From: an uncultured Bacteroidota bacterium
Lineage (GTDB): Bacteria; Bacteroidota; Bacteroidia; Chitinophagales; Chitinophagaceae
Direction of reading: 5' to 3'
DNA: 64,000 nucleotides
Assembly (NCBI GenBank): GCA_903865435.1
Contig: CAIPJS010000042.1
Location: 1-64,000, forward strand
Under the pieces are notes generated by a model, which made no database searches, was not told where the DNA came from, and saw only the letters and a list, made by a program, of their open reading frames with translations. The first letter of the stretch is position 1. Each line of letters starts with the position of its first letter. Both the position numbers and the translations under genes were made by a program. Of this stretch, positions 1 through 9,543 are shown in pieces.

Positions 1-9
1 AAATGGGAG

Positions 10-945
10 CTAATTGGCATTTGTCTTTTTCTGGTTTTCTAAGGAGTTTTTATATCGTAAGACCGATTTTGTGATGACTTCGCATATCTGGTCTTGTCCG
101 TCTTCGCTATTTAGATAATCCTCATCTTCTGGGTTGGAAATAAAGCCAGTTTCTACCAATACGGCTGGCATTTGAACCGCTGCTAAAACCCAAATTCCTT
201 TTTGTCTTTGCTTGGCTTCGCGACTTAATCTTCCCGCAGCTTTAAATTCTTCTTCTATCGTCAAAGCCAAACTTGCTGCTCTTTGAAAATATTGTTGGGT
301 CAATAAACTTACCATCATAGAACGAGTAGGGTCTGCAGCATCTAATTCTTTAATTTGCTTTTCAGACACAGAATCTAATTTTTCCACAACATCGTCTACA
401 GCGTCGTTGGCCATATCTTTTCTTTGGTCAGACTTAACTACATTGTAAATAAAAGTTTCTGTACCCCTTGCTGAGCTTGGTGTATAGGTGGTTTTGTATA
501 AAGGAACTACTCTAGTCACTTTTCTTTTAACGCCTTTCTTTTTTACAGTATAAGTTTTATTGGTATGCCCAATGACTTCTCTATTTCTACTCGGATCTGC
601 CGAATTCGTATGGATACAAATAAATAAATCTCCTTTTGCAGCATTGGCAATATTCGCTTTTTCTACCACAGAATTATAAATATCTGTTGTTCTGGTTAAA
701 ACTACTTCAACATCTGGTATCGCATCATGAATGTATTCTTGCAATTTTAATGAAATCGCTAAGGAAACAGCAGCCTCGGTAGAATATTTTCCATTGGCAC
801 CCGGATCGGTTCCACCATGACCTGGATCAATGATGATGCGTTTTAGGGTTTTTGATGAATTTTGAGCTATTGAACTTAGGCTCAAAAGGGTAAAAAGGGC
901 AATTGTAGTATAAGTTAATGCTAAAATCAGTCTATTTTGCTTCAT
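10..945 (-). CDS. N-acetylmuramoyl-L-alanine amidase (Amidase_3, AmiC-like)
   Basis: A zinc-dependent amidase that cleaves the bond between MurNAc and L-alanine in peptidoglycan, probably acting in the periplasm in cell separation or turnover. A signal peptide covers about residues 1-28 (hydrophobic core, ending SSIAQ). The zinc ligands are visible as His43 in DPGHGG, Glu57 and His112 in IHTNS, with the catalytic Glu265 in LVETGFISN. An insertion rich in Lys and Arg (about 120-160) sits after the third ligand and makes the protein longer than the minimal domain. The gene diverges from lptD across a 40-base gap that must hold both promoters. The complete reading frame is in the window. The family is certain; the physiological role is inferred. 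Confidence 0.93.
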   Translation of the reverse strand: MKQNRLILALTYTTIALFTLLSLSSIAQNSSKTLKRIIIDPGHGGTDPGANGKYSTEAAVSLAISLKLQEYIHDAIPDVEVVLTRTTDIYNSVVEKANIANAAKGDLFICIHTNSADPSRNREVIGHTNKTYTVKKKGVKRKVTRVVPLYKTTYTPSSARGTETFIYNVVKSDQRKDMANDAVDDVVEKLDSVSEKQIKELDAADPTRSMMVSLLTQQYFQRAASLALTIEEEFKAAGRLSREAKQRQKGIWVLAAVQMPAVLVETGFISNPEDEDYLNSEDGQDQICEVITKSVLRYKNSLENQKKTNAN

Positions 946-972
946 AATCAGTGCCTTAATGCCGTTTTAGTT

Positions 973-980
973 TATTTTTG
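973..980 (+). promoter_or_regulatory. Bacteroidota -7 promoter element for lptD
   Basis: TATTTTTG matches the phylum consensus TAnnTTTG and ends only five bases before the GTG start of lptD. The predicted transcript would therefore begin at or next to the start codon. No clear -33 TTG was identified. Confidence 0.45.
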
Positions 981-985
981 TTGCC

Positions 986-3634
986 GTGATAGTAACAGGA
1001 TACAAAAATAACGTAAAAAATAGGCCTTCTATTGTAAATATTGGCATTTTACTAATATTAACAATAGTTTTAATGTGCTTTTATCCTGCAAAGGCACAAG
1101 TAGTTGTTGACAGTCTTAAAAAATCCAACAAGGTAGACACTTCAGTTAAAAAGGCAGATACGACTATCTCTTTAAGAATCTCTAAGGACAGTATGGAAAA
1201 ACCAGTGAATTATGCTGCTGCAGATTCAGGAGTGATGATGATGTCTAGTAAAGAATTTTATTTGTATGGTAAAGCGAAAACGGTTTACAAAACTGCTCAG
1301 TTAGAGGCAGCCACCATTGTTTACGATCAACAAACACAAAATATTAAAGCTTTTGGTGCAAAGGATACTTCAGGTGCACCTCAGAGCAATCCCAAGTTTC
1401 AAGAAAGTGGTATGGTGTCTTTAAATGATTCTATATTTTTTAATATGAAATCAGGTAAAGGGTTAACTAAAAATACCAATTTTCAACAAGGGGAAATTTA
1501 TGTAAATGCTTTAACCATGAAAAAAGTGAACAAGGATGAAGCTTTTGCATGGAAGGCTAGATTCACTACTTGTAATTTAGATGAACCCCATTTTGCTTTC
1601 AGAACCAATAAGTTAAAAATCATCAATGACAATATTGGTGTATCTGGCCCTGCCTTTCCAGAATTCGAAGGGGTACCTTTTCCTATTGGGATACCTTTTG
1701 GAATTTTTCCCTTAACTAAAGGTAGACATTCGGGTATGTTGGCTCCTGCATTTTCTTCAAGTCAAGATTTTGGTTTGGGATTAGAGGGACTAGGTTATTA
1801 TAAAGTATTAAATGAAAATTTTGATGCAACTGTTAGAAGCAATATTTATTCCTATGGCGGCTGGAGTGCTACTTTAAATAGTAAATATATTTTGAGGTAT
1901 AAGTATATTGGAAATTTTAATTTAAGCATGCAGAATACCAAAATATTAACTAGAAGTACCAATATCGCAGATGAATTTACCGGGAATAAGACTTTTATGA
2001 TCAATTGGTCGCATTCATTAGACAGTAGGGCATTACCCGGAACAAATTTTTCTGCGAATGTAAATTTCGGTAGCACCAAATACAATAAGCTTTTATTAAA
2101 CAATCCTTATCAAAACTATCAAAATCAGATTAGTTCTTCTATCAGTTACAATAAATCATGGGATAACAAGTACAATTTATCTGTGAATTTAAATCACAGT
2201 CAAAACAACAACTTAGGATTGGTGAATATGAGTTTGCCCAATATTAATTTTAATGCATTAACCTTATACCCCTTTCAAAAAAAGGATCAAGTTGGAGCTG
2301 GTAAATGGTATGAAAAATTGGGGATAGGTTATAATGGATCTTTTCAAAATCAATTTTCATTTTATGACACTGCCTTTAATATGAAGCGCTTATTAGATAC
2401 CATGCAGTGGGGAGCAACACATAGTATTCCAATTAGTTTATCTTTGCCTTCTTTGGGCCCTGTTACCATCAGCCCTGGTGTTAGCTTTGAAGAAAAGTGG
2501 TTTGGGGCTCAGAATACAAAAACCTGGGATAGTAAGTTGAACAAAGTAGATACCTCTTTTAGCAAAGGATTTTACCGAGCACCTCATGTTTCATTTTCTG
2601 TGGGCGCTGCAACGAGAATTTTTGGCACGTATAAATTTAATGATGATTATATTCAAGCCATCCGACATGAGATAAGACCTAATATTTCATTTAACTATGT
2701 CCCCGATTTAGCTGCTGCTTATCATTATACAACTCAAATTGATTCTACAGGTAGAAAATATCGTTTTTCAAAATACGACGGTGGGGCAATTAGTGGCGGT
2801 TATTCAGAAGGAACATTTGGTGGATTGAGTTTTGGTATTGACAACTTACTAGAAATGAAAGTTAAAAACAGTGAAGACAGTACCAGCGAAAACAAGTCTA
2901 AAAAGATAAAATTACTAGAAGGGTTTGGGTTTAACTCAAATTTTAATTTCTTAGCCGATAGTTTTTCTTTAGGAAATTTTAATTTTTATGCAAGAACCAT
3001 ATTGTTTAATAAATTTAATATCACTTCCTCTTTTACAGTGGATCCATATGCAAATGACAAACAAGGGTTTAGAATGAATAAATTAGACATTGATCCATCT
3101 AAATTAAATTTTGGTCATATTACCAGTGGGGGTGTCTCCATATCTACTTCATTTAAAAGCGAATCAAAAGATAAAAAAGCTTCTAATGCAAAAGAAATAC
3201 CTATTGATCCTTTCATGACACCCGATGAGCAACAAAGACAATTACAGTATGTTAGAGCCAATCCTGCCGAATACACCGATTTCAATATTCCTTGGTCTTT
3301 ATCTTTTTCTTACTCTTTTCAATTTTCCAGAACATTAAAACCAGATTATTCTGGGTTTAAATTACAAACTTATTCAAGTTTAAATTTTAATGGAGACTTT
3401 AGTTTAACACCCAAATGGAAGATTGGTGGTACTGGCTATATTGACGTTGCCAAAGCCAATATTCAACAACTAAGTATGTTTATTACCAGAGAAATGCATT
3501 GCTGGCAAATGGCAATTAATGTAACACCTATTGGCATCTACAGGTCATTCAGTATCACCGTAAATCCTAAATCTGGAATTTTAAGAGATTTAAAAATCAA
3601 TAGAAGTAGAACTTTCTCTTCAACTACTTTTTAA
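986..3634 (+). CDS. lptD: LPS-assembly protein LptD (Bacteroidota type)
   Basis: Outer-membrane beta-barrel that inserts lipopolysaccharide into the outer leaflet. Residues 1-38 are a signal peptide ending AKAQ. Residues about 85-190 resemble the OstA/LptA-like jellyroll, with alternating strands around YGKAKTVYKTAQLEAATIVY. The segment at about 205-250 (TTCNLDEPHFAF, then PFPIGIPFGIFPLTKGRHSG) is characteristic of the LptD barrel entrance. The rest is beta-strand rich. The start is GTG: there is no upstream in-frame start, and the next Met (31) lies inside the signal peptide. The stop overlaps the convergent plsC stop. The cysteine pairing of proteobacterial LptD is not obvious. Assignment rests on barrel signatures, so the exact substrate is inferred. 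Confidence 0.85.
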   Translation: MIVTGYKNNVKNRPSIVNIGILLILTIVLMCFYPAKAQVVVDSLKKSNKVDTSVKKADTTISLRISKDSMEKPVNYAAADSGVMMMSSKEFYLYGKAKTVYKTAQLEAATIVYDQQTQNIKAFGAKDTSGAPQSNPKFQESGMVSLNDSIFFNMKSGKGLTKNTNFQQGEIYVNALTMKKVNKDEAFAWKARFTTCNLDEPHFAFRTNKLKIINDNIGVSGPAFPEFEGVPFPIGIPFGIFPLTKGRHSGMLAPAFSSSQDFGLGLEGLGYYKVLNENFDATVRSNIYSYGGWSATLNSKYILRYKYIGNFNLSMQNTKILTRSTNIADEFTGNKTFMINWSHSLDSRALPGTNFSANVNFGSTKYNKLLLNNPYQNYQNQISSSISYNKSWDNKYNLSVNLNHSQNNNLGLVNMSLPNINFNALTLYPFQKKDQVGAGKWYEKLGIGYNGSFQNQFSFYDTAFNMKRLLDTMQWGATHSIPISLSLPSLGPVTISPGVSFEEKWFGAQNTKTWDSKLNKVDTSFSKGFYRAPHVSFSVGAATRIFGTYKFNDDYIQAIRHEIRPNISFNYVPDLAAAYHYTTQIDSTGRKYRFSKYDGGAISGGYSEGTFGGLSFGIDNLLEMKVKNSEDSTSENKSKKIKLLEGFGFNSNFNFLADSFSLGNFNFYARTILFNKFNITSSFTVDPYANDKQGFRMNKLDIDPSKLNFGHITSGGVSISTSFKSESKDKKASNAKEIPIDPFMTPDEQQRQLQYVRANPAEYTDFNIPWSLSFSYSFQFSRTLKPDYSGFKLQTYSSLNFNGDFSLTPKWKIGGTGYIDVAKANIQQLSMFITREMHCWQMAINVTPIGIYRSFSITVNPKSGILRDLKINRSRTFSSTTF

Positions 3635-4374
3635 GCTTTGTCATTATTGGCTAAGTAATAGGCGCTCATCACTTCAAATACATGTTTTCTTAAAGTTTCT
3701 TTGGTATACTCTTTTGGATCAATGGCTGGTAAAATGTGCATCTTAATTTTACCAGGCGTAAAATACATACTTGGCTTGGCTGGTAATATTCTTTTTGTAT
3801 TTAATAAAACTACAGGTACAATTGGTTTTTGGGTATCTATGGCCAATTTAAAAGCTCCATCAAAGAATGATTTTAGAGGAGCGGCTGTTCTATTTCTTGT
3901 GCCTTCTGGATAGATGAGCATGTCTAGTCCATTGTTCAAAACCTGTTTCATTTTTTCATAACTGGCTCTTCTGCTTTGATCATTTTTACGATCTACCACT
4001 ACTGTAGCAAATTTATAAACCCATCCAAAAAGAGGAACATAGGTAAAACTTTTTTTTGCAATGGTTTTATTGGCTCTTGGTAAAAATGGGGTACTAATAG
4101 GAATGTCAATTAAACTATTGTGATTACAAACTACAATTGCATTTTCCAAACCTTCAAAAACTTCCTTCCCCTTTACTTCAAAACTACAGCCCGATAAAAA
4201 TAAGAACAATCCCATCCAAATTTGAGAGAGTTTGCGATGGTATCTTGTTTTATAGGGGTCTGGAATAAAAAAACAAAATAAATAAAACCAAATAAATAGC
4301 ATCATGGTAGAAGCAAAAACCAATAGTGCCCAGTAGGCCAATATTCTTGCGATGATTAATTTTCTCATTTTCAT
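3631..4374 (-). CDS. plsC: 1-acyl-sn-glycerol-3-phosphate acyltransferase (PlsC family)
   Basis: Transfers an acyl chain to lysophosphatidic acid, the second acylation of phospholipid synthesis, at the inner membrane. Hydrophobic segments lie at about residues 7-35 and 53-62. The catalytic HX4D motif is His85-Asp90 (NHNSLID), and the acceptor motif YPEGTR is at about 155-160. Length (247 residues) is normal. It lies 10 bases downstream of ung in the same direction and shares stop-codon bases with the convergent lptD. Related acyltransferases act on other lipids (for example ornithine lipids), so substrate specificity is an inference from the family. Confidence 0.9.
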   Translation of the reverse strand: MKMRKLIIARILAYWALLVFASTMMLFIWFYLFCFFIPDPYKTRYHRKLSQIWMGLFLFLSGCSFEVKGKEVFEGLENAIVVCNHNSLIDIPISTPFLPRANKTIAKKSFTYVPLFGWVYKFATVVVDRKNDQSRRASYEKMKQVLNNGLDMLIYPEGTRNRTAAPLKSFFDGAFKLAIDTQKPIVPVVLLNTKRILPAKPSMYFTPGKIKMHILPAIDPKEYTKETLRKHVFEVMSAYYLANNDKA

Positions 4375-4384
4375 AACTATCTAA

Positions 4385-5074
4385 TTAAAGTGCCCAATCA
4401 ATAGGGTTTATATTTTGCTGTACTAAGTATTCATTGGTGGCACTAAAATGTTTACAACCAAAAAAACCATTATAGGCACTAAATGGAGAGGGGTGGGCGG
4501 CTTTTAATATTTTATGCTTTAATGGATTGATTAGTTTTATTTTTTGTTGTGCGAAATTACCCCATAAAATAAAAACAAGTCCTTTTTTTTCTTCAGAAAG
4601 CAGATGAATGACATCATCGGTAAAATCCATCCATCCTATTTTAGCATGACTGGCTGGTTCATTGGCTCTTACTGTAAGTACTGCGTTTAACAATAAAACT
4701 CCTTGCTTAGCCCAATTCGTTAAATTTCCTGTACTGGGAATGGGCATACCAATGTCTTTATTTAATTCTTTAAAAATATTCACCAAAGATGGGGGAGGTT
4801 TTACGCCGTCCGGAACAGAAAAGCTAAGTCCCATGGCTTGATTGGGATTGTGGTAAGGATCTTGACCTAGGATAATCACTTTTACTTGATCAAAGTGGGT
4901 TTGTTCAAAAGCGTTGAAGATATAGGTACCTTTCGGAAAAATAGTTTTACGCAATGCCTTTTCTGCTTTTAAATGAGCAGCAATTTGATTGAAATAAGGC
5001 TTTTGAAATAGATCTTTTAAAGCATTCTTCCATGAAATTTCGATAGCTACTTCCATTGGGTAATTTACATTCAT
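4385..5074 (-). CDS. ung: Uracil-DNA glycosylase
   Basis: Removes uracil from DNA in base-excision repair. The family-1 signatures are intact: water-activating loop GQDPYH at residues 70-75 (Asp72), LLLNAVLTV at about 127-135, and the minor-groove loop HPSPFS beginning at His194. Length (229 residues) is typical. The start at the first Met is plausible; Met7 is an alternative that removes only a short leader. It probably shares a transcript with plsC, which follows after 10 bases. Confidence 0.96.
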   Translation of the reverse strand: MNVNYPMEVAIEISWKNALKDLFQKPYFNQIAAHLKAEKALRKTIFPKGTYIFNAFEQTHFDQVKVIILGQDPYHNPNQAMGLSFSVPDGVKPPPSLVNIFKELNKDIGMPIPSTGNLTNWAKQGVLLLNAVLTVRANEPASHAKIGWMDFTDDVIHLLSEEKKGLVFILWGNFAQQKIKLINPLKHKILKAAHPSPFSAYNGFFGCKHFSATNEYLVQQNINPIDWAL

Positions 5075-5188
5075 TTATACCTAAAGATAATTCTAGTTTA
5101 ACAAAAACCCTAGTTTCCTTTTTAAGTACATTTTTAGTAACTTTCGATAAGATTTAAAAATGAAGGATGCATTAGATTTTTAATTTCT

Positions 5189-5196
5189 TATATTTA
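5189..5196 (+). promoter_or_regulatory. Probable -7 element for the glutaminase-like gene
   Basis: TATATTTA differs from TAnnTTTG at the last base and lies 25 bases before the ATG at 5222. A GTG at 5198 would lie directly against the element, which argues for the downstream ATG. Confidence 0.35.
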
Positions 5197-5221
5197 AGTG
5201 ATAAAACACAAACAACAGTCA

Positions 5222-8200
5222 ATGAAACAGTTAAGCATGAAAAAAATACGATTGTATTTTTTTACAATTGTATTAATAATCTTGTCAACAAATGTAAATG
5301 CGCAAGTAACTAAAGCGCCAGCTTATCCTTTAATAACACATAACCCTTATTTTAGTATTTGGTCATTTTCGGACAACTTAAATGAAAGTACTACCCGTCA
5401 TTGGACTGGTGCCAATCATTCTTTACTAGGTTTAATTAAAGTTGATGGTAAAGTATATCGTTTTTTGGGTAAGGAAGATACTTTAAGTTCAATTGCTATG
5501 GATTTGGCCAAACAAGTTTCCATTAATATGACTGCTACACAAACCAATTACATTTTTACATCCGGTGGTGTGCAATTGGGATTGACTTTTACTTCCCCAT
5601 TATTAATTAACAATTTAGCCATCTTATCTAGGCCTGTTTCCTATATTAGTATGAAAACCAAATCAATCGATGGCAAAATGCATCAGGTACAATTATTTTT
5701 AGGTGCTGCATCCGCCATTGCTTCCAATAAAGCAAATGAACTAATGAATGCAAGTGAATACGACCTTGACAATTTAAATGTGCTTAAAGTTGGAACCCTC
5801 TCACAACCAGTTTTACAAAAAAGTGGAGACGATTTAAGAATTGATTGGGGCTATGCCTACATCGCAGCCAATAAATATCATTCTAAACAATCTATTGCTC
5901 CAATTGAAACCGCTGTTAAAGATTTTGTTACGAGTGACAATGGAATACAAAAATTAGATGCTAAAGTCTTAAGCAATGGCATTAAAGGGGATCATTTATC
6001 ATTAAATACCATTTTCAATACAGATCATTTGGGTACCATAGAACAAGATCATTTTATAATGATAGGTTACGATGAATTAAGTGCCATTACTTATTTTAAA
6101 GAAAATTTAAAACCTTGGTGGAAATTAAATCCTACCATGACCATGGACAAATTGTTATCACTTGCTAATAGTCAATATAATGAAGTGATTACAAAATGCA
6201 ATCAATTAAATAAATTAATATACAATGATGCATTGGCTGCAGGTGGTGAAAATTATGCCATACTTTGTATCACAGCGTATAGGCAATCCATTGCGGCACA
6301 TAATTTAGTAAAGAGCACTCAAAATGGAGATTTATTATTTTTGTCCAAAGAAAATTTCAGCAATGGTAGCATTAATACAGTAGATGTGACTTATCCATCT
6401 GCACCTTTATTTTTAGCGTACAATCCAGAATTAATGAAAGGGATGCTGAATGGTATTTTTTATTTTAGTGAAAAAAGCGGTCTGTACAATCGTCCCTATG
6501 CTGCGCATGATTTAGGTACTTATCCAATTGCCAATGGACAAACATACCCCGAAGGCATGCCCGTAGAAGAGTCGGGGAATATGACCATTTTAGCTGGAGC
6601 CATTGTAAAATCAACTGGCAATGCAGATTTTGCTAATAAACATTGGGCTACTTTAACACAGTGGGTGCATTTTTTAGAAAAAGAAGGATTGGATCCGGCC
6701 AATCAATTGTGTACGGATGATTTTGCTGGTCATTTGGCGCGCAATGCCAATTTAGCCATTAAGGCCATAGTTGGTATTAGGGCCTATGCAATGATGGCCG
6801 AAATGTTAGGTAAAAAGGATACTGCTAATAAATACATTCAAATGGCCAATGCGATGGCAATCAAATGGCAGGATTTAGCGGATGCTGGAGATCATTATGC
6901 TTTAACCTACAACGATAAAAATACTTGGAGTCAGAAATACAATATGGTTTGGGACAAATTATTTGGGTTTAATTTATTTCCTCAAGCAGTATATGATAAA
7001 GAAGTAGCTTATTATTTAACCAAACAAAATAAATTTGGCCTGCCTTTAGACAGTCGTAAAACTTATACTAAATCTGATTGGATTACCTGGACAGCAACTT
7101 TGGCAAAGAATGCAGCTGACTTTGAAAAAATAATCAATCCTGTGTATGAATTTTCTAGCAATACACCTACTAGAGTTCCTCTAAGCGATTGGCATGAAAC
7201 TTTAAATGGAAAACAAATTGGATTTCAAGCAAGAAGTGTAGTAGGTGGCTACTTTATTAAAGTGTTGAATGATAAATGGAATAGCGCCCATGTAACCATT
7301 CCTATTAAAGGAAATGGTTATTTTTCGGGTAAAAAAAAAGTCCTATTAAAAGAGGATGAAGATGAAATTGTTCAAAAAGTAATTGAAAACAAGGAGCAGA
7401 TTTTAAAAATATATTTTTATCCGCAAAAAAAAGGAGAGATAGCAGCTGCTATAATTATTCATCCAATTGCTACTGCTTCTGTTTTTAAAATAGCTTTAGA
7501 TGATAGTGAAAAGCAATTTGAATTAAAAATTCCTGCCAATTCTAGTACTACATTATATCACATAGGACATTTTAAAATAAATGAAAACGGGTATCATTAT
7601 TTTAAAATCAAAGGAGCAAATACAATTATTAAAGGCCAAACAGACTCCCTTTATCCAGAAATTACTTCTCTTGTAGTAGAGGCCATTGGTACAAATGAAA
7701 TCAAATACAACAAAAGTGTTTATTTAGCTGCCCCTTCGACACATTTAAGATATCAAGTGCCCGGAGATTCGGTTGTAAAATGGTTTTATACAGAAGTGAT
7801 GGTGCCTAAGGAGGTTGAAAATTCTATTCATGCCTATTATGAAACCAATGGATTCCACAGTGGTTATGGAGGTATACAGATTAACAATGAACAAGAAAGA
7901 AGATTTATTTTTTCAATTTGGAGTTTATATAAAACAGACAACCCTAAAGAAATTCCTTCTCAATTTGCAGTCAATTTAAAAAGCAAAGGAGAAAAAGTTT
8001 CTTCTGGTGATTTTGGCAACGAAGGTTCAGGAGGACACAGTCATTTGGTATACCCATGGAAAGCCAATCAAACCTATCATTTCTTAACAGGAATAAAATC
8101 GATAGAAGGGGATAGTGCTACCTATATTGGTTATTATGCTATGCCAGAAGACAATTATACCTGGCATTTATTGTCACAATGGACTCAAAATAAAACAGAT

Positions 8201-8518
8201 ACCAAAACAGGGTTTAAAAATTTATACGCATTTGTAGAAAATTTTGGAAACAATGGAGATAATTATTTTAAAGCATATTACGGCAATCAATGGGTGGTTA
8301 CCCCATCAGGCAATTGGATAGAGTTGAATGAAGCAAGATTTACCACTACAGCACATCCACAAAGACACCAAAGATTTGATTATGGTGCTGGCGTAGAGAA
8401 CAATTTATTTTATATGTATTCTGGAGGGTTCAAACATCTAAAAAATATAGATGCTGGAGATGTCATCACAAGAAAATTAAATGGGAAACATCCGTTGATT
8501 GATTTTACAAAACTATAA
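5222..8518 (+). CDS. Secreted glutaminase-like (GtaA family) protein fused to DUF5077-DUF3472
   Basis: A 1098-residue exported protein. Residues 1-28 form a signal peptide (basic start, hydrophobic core, ending NVNAQ). The next ~640 residues resemble the GtaA/glutaminase architecture (DUF5127, DUF4965, DUF1793): the opening THNPYFSIWSF with TRHWTG, then an alpha-helical region containing YNRPYAAHDLGTYP and WLHFLEKEG-like segments. The C-terminal ~300 residues look like DUF5077 followed by DUF3472 (YYETNGFHSGYGGIQIN). GtaA proteins are described as secreted glutaminases, but the helical fold also occurs in glycoside hydrolases, so the substrate is uncertain. The ATG at 5222 (alternative 5237) is preferred over a GTG at 5198 because of the promoter position and signal peptide. 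It stands alone, convergent with the cytochrome gene. Confidence 0.75.
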   Translation: MKQLSMKKIRLYFFTIVLIILSTNVNAQVTKAPAYPLITHNPYFSIWSFSDNLNESTTRHWTGANHSLLGLIKVDGKVYRFLGKEDTLSSIAMDLAKQVSINMTATQTNYIFTSGGVQLGLTFTSPLLINNLAILSRPVSYISMKTKSIDGKMHQVQLFLGAASAIASNKANELMNASEYDLDNLNVLKVGTLSQPVLQKSGDDLRIDWGYAYIAANKYHSKQSIAPIETAVKDFVTSDNGIQKLDAKVLSNGIKGDHLSLNTIFNTDHLGTIEQDHFIMIGYDELSAITYFKENLKPWWKLNPTMTMDKLLSLANSQYNEVITKCNQLNKLIYNDALAAGGENYAILCITAYRQSIAAHNLVKSTQNGDLLFLSKENFSNGSINTVDVTYPSAPLFLAYNPELMKGMLNGIFYFSEKSGLYNRPYAAHDLGTYPIANGQTYPEGMPVEESGNMTILAGAIVKSTGNADFANKHWATLTQWVHFLEKEGLDPANQLCTDDFAGHLARNANLAIKAIVGIRAYAMMAEMLGKKDTANKYIQMANAMAIKWQDLADAGDHYALTYNDKNTWSQKYNMVWDKLFGFNLFPQAVYDKEVAYYLTKQNKFGLPLDSRKTYTKSDWITWTATLAKNAADFEKIINPVYEFSSNTPTRVPLSDWHETLNGKQIGFQARSVVGGYFIKVLNDKWNSAHVTIPIKGNGYFSGKKKVLLKEDEDEIVQKVIENKEQILKIYFYPQKKGEIAAAIIIHPIATASVFKIALDDSEKQFELKIPANSSTTLYHIGHFKINENGYHYFKIKGANTIIKGQTDSLYPEITSLVVEAIGTNEIKYNKSVYLAAPSTHLRYQVPGDSVVKWFYTEVMVPKEVENSIHAYYETNGFHSGYGGIQINNEQERRFIFSIWSLYKTDNPKEIPSQFAVNLKSKGEKVSSGDFGNEGSGGHSHLVYPWKANQTYHFLTGIKSIEGDSATYIGYYAMPEDNYTWHLLSQWTQNKTDTKTGFKNLYAFVENFGNNGDNYFKAYYGNQWVVTPSGNWIELNEARFTTTAHPQRHQRFDYGAGVENNLFYMYSGGFKHLKNIDAGDVITRKLNGKHPLIDFTKL

Positions 8519-8536
8519 TTAAGACATAAAAAGAAT

Positions 8537-9523
8537 TTACTTTTTATGTTGCTTGGCAATTGCAATGGGTTCAAACGGCCCATATTTATGTTGTGCAGTT
8601 GAAAAAGTATCTGAATAGGGCCCAAAAGGGTAGTCGACAGGTTTGGTGGCTACTATTGGCCAATCTTTGGATTTGTCTTTACTGGGTCTAGGTTGCGCAT
8701 TAATGTAAGCTGCCACATCCCATGCTTCTTGATTGTTTAATGTGGGTGTATGGTAATTGATTCCATTGGGCATATTGTTTTTAACAAAGCCTGCTAATTT
8801 GGATAATTGAAACAAGCCTGCTGCATCGTTATAACTATTTTTACCCCACAAAGGCGGATACCAATACATTTTACCAGTGGAGTCCATAATGCCTTCTCCA
8901 TTTGCTCCATGACATTTTTGACAATTTTGTAGATATACCATTTTACCTTGATTTGGATTTGCAGCAGTTTTCAAAAAAGGTAAAATTTCAATGCTTGAAC
9001 CCTTTACTTTTTTTCCTTTTGGCACTTCGTTACCCAGCCAATGGATATATGCATAAATGGATTTCATTTCTTTAGAATTGGTATCTAAAGCTTTACCATT
9101 TAAACTACGTTCCATACAATCATTTACTCTTTTATAAATAGTTTCAATACTTCCAGATCTTTCTCTAAATTTTGGATAAGTAGATAAAACAGATCCGTAA
9201 TTTATGCCCCAGGGTTTGGTACCTGCTTCTAAATGACAATTTTGACAATTCATTCCATTGGTTGAATGTTGTACAATTCCTTTAGGGCCTAAATAATAGG
9301 ATGTATGTGCAATTAGTTCATAGCCATATTGAATCAATGGGCCATTGGTATCAGTATGAATTGGAATTTGATAATGAGAAGTGCCTACCCAAGCAGATAC
9401 AGTATCTTTAACCATATTGTTAGATAAGTGTTTCGCTTGACCATCCTTATTTACAAATGACATTCGGAATAAAGAATAGCTTACAAGTAAAATAAATACA
9501 ACAATGATAAATCGTTTAAACAT
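8537..9523 (-). CDS. tsdA: Dihaem cytochrome c, thiosulfate dehydrogenase/tetrathionate reductase type (TsdA)
   Basis: Periplasmic or membrane-anchored dihaem cytochrome that in TsdA enzymes interconverts thiosulfate and tetrathionate. A hydrophobic N-terminus (about 4-22) is a signal or anchor. The first haem site is CQNCH at Cys93-His97. It is followed by the TsdA-type segment RVNDCMERSLNG, whose Cys136 corresponds to the unusual axial cysteine ligand of haem 1. The second haem site is CQKCH at Cys201-His205, with Met251 in NNMPNG a likely distal ligand. Length (328 residues) fits. It lies 20 bases downstream of an exported DsrE-like gene. Family is well supported; the direction of the reaction cannot be read from sequence. 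Confidence 0.82.
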   Translation of the reverse strand: MFKRFIIVVFILLVSYSLFRMSFVNKDGQAKHLSNNMVKDTVSAWVGTSHYQIPIHTDTNGPLIQYGYELIAHTSYYLGPKGIVQHSTNGMNCQNCHLEAGTKPWGINYGSVLSTYPKFRERSGSIETIYKRVNDCMERSLNGKALDTNSKEMKSIYAYIHWLGNEVPKGKKVKGSSIEILPFLKTAANPNQGKMVYLQNCQKCHGANGEGIMDSTGKMYWYPPLWGKNSYNDAAGLFQLSKLAGFVKNNMPNGINYHTPTLNNQEAWDVAAYINAQPRPSKDKSKDWPIVATKPVDYPFGPYSDTFSTAQHKYGPFEPIAIAKQHKK

Positions 9524-9543
9524 GCAGTGAAAAAATTATAAAC

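Noticed and set aside
1852-2103. Minus-strand open frame of 83 codons inside lptD
   Set aside because: Lies wholly within a well-supported beta-barrel gene and has no recognisable domain or promoter; one of many shadow frames.
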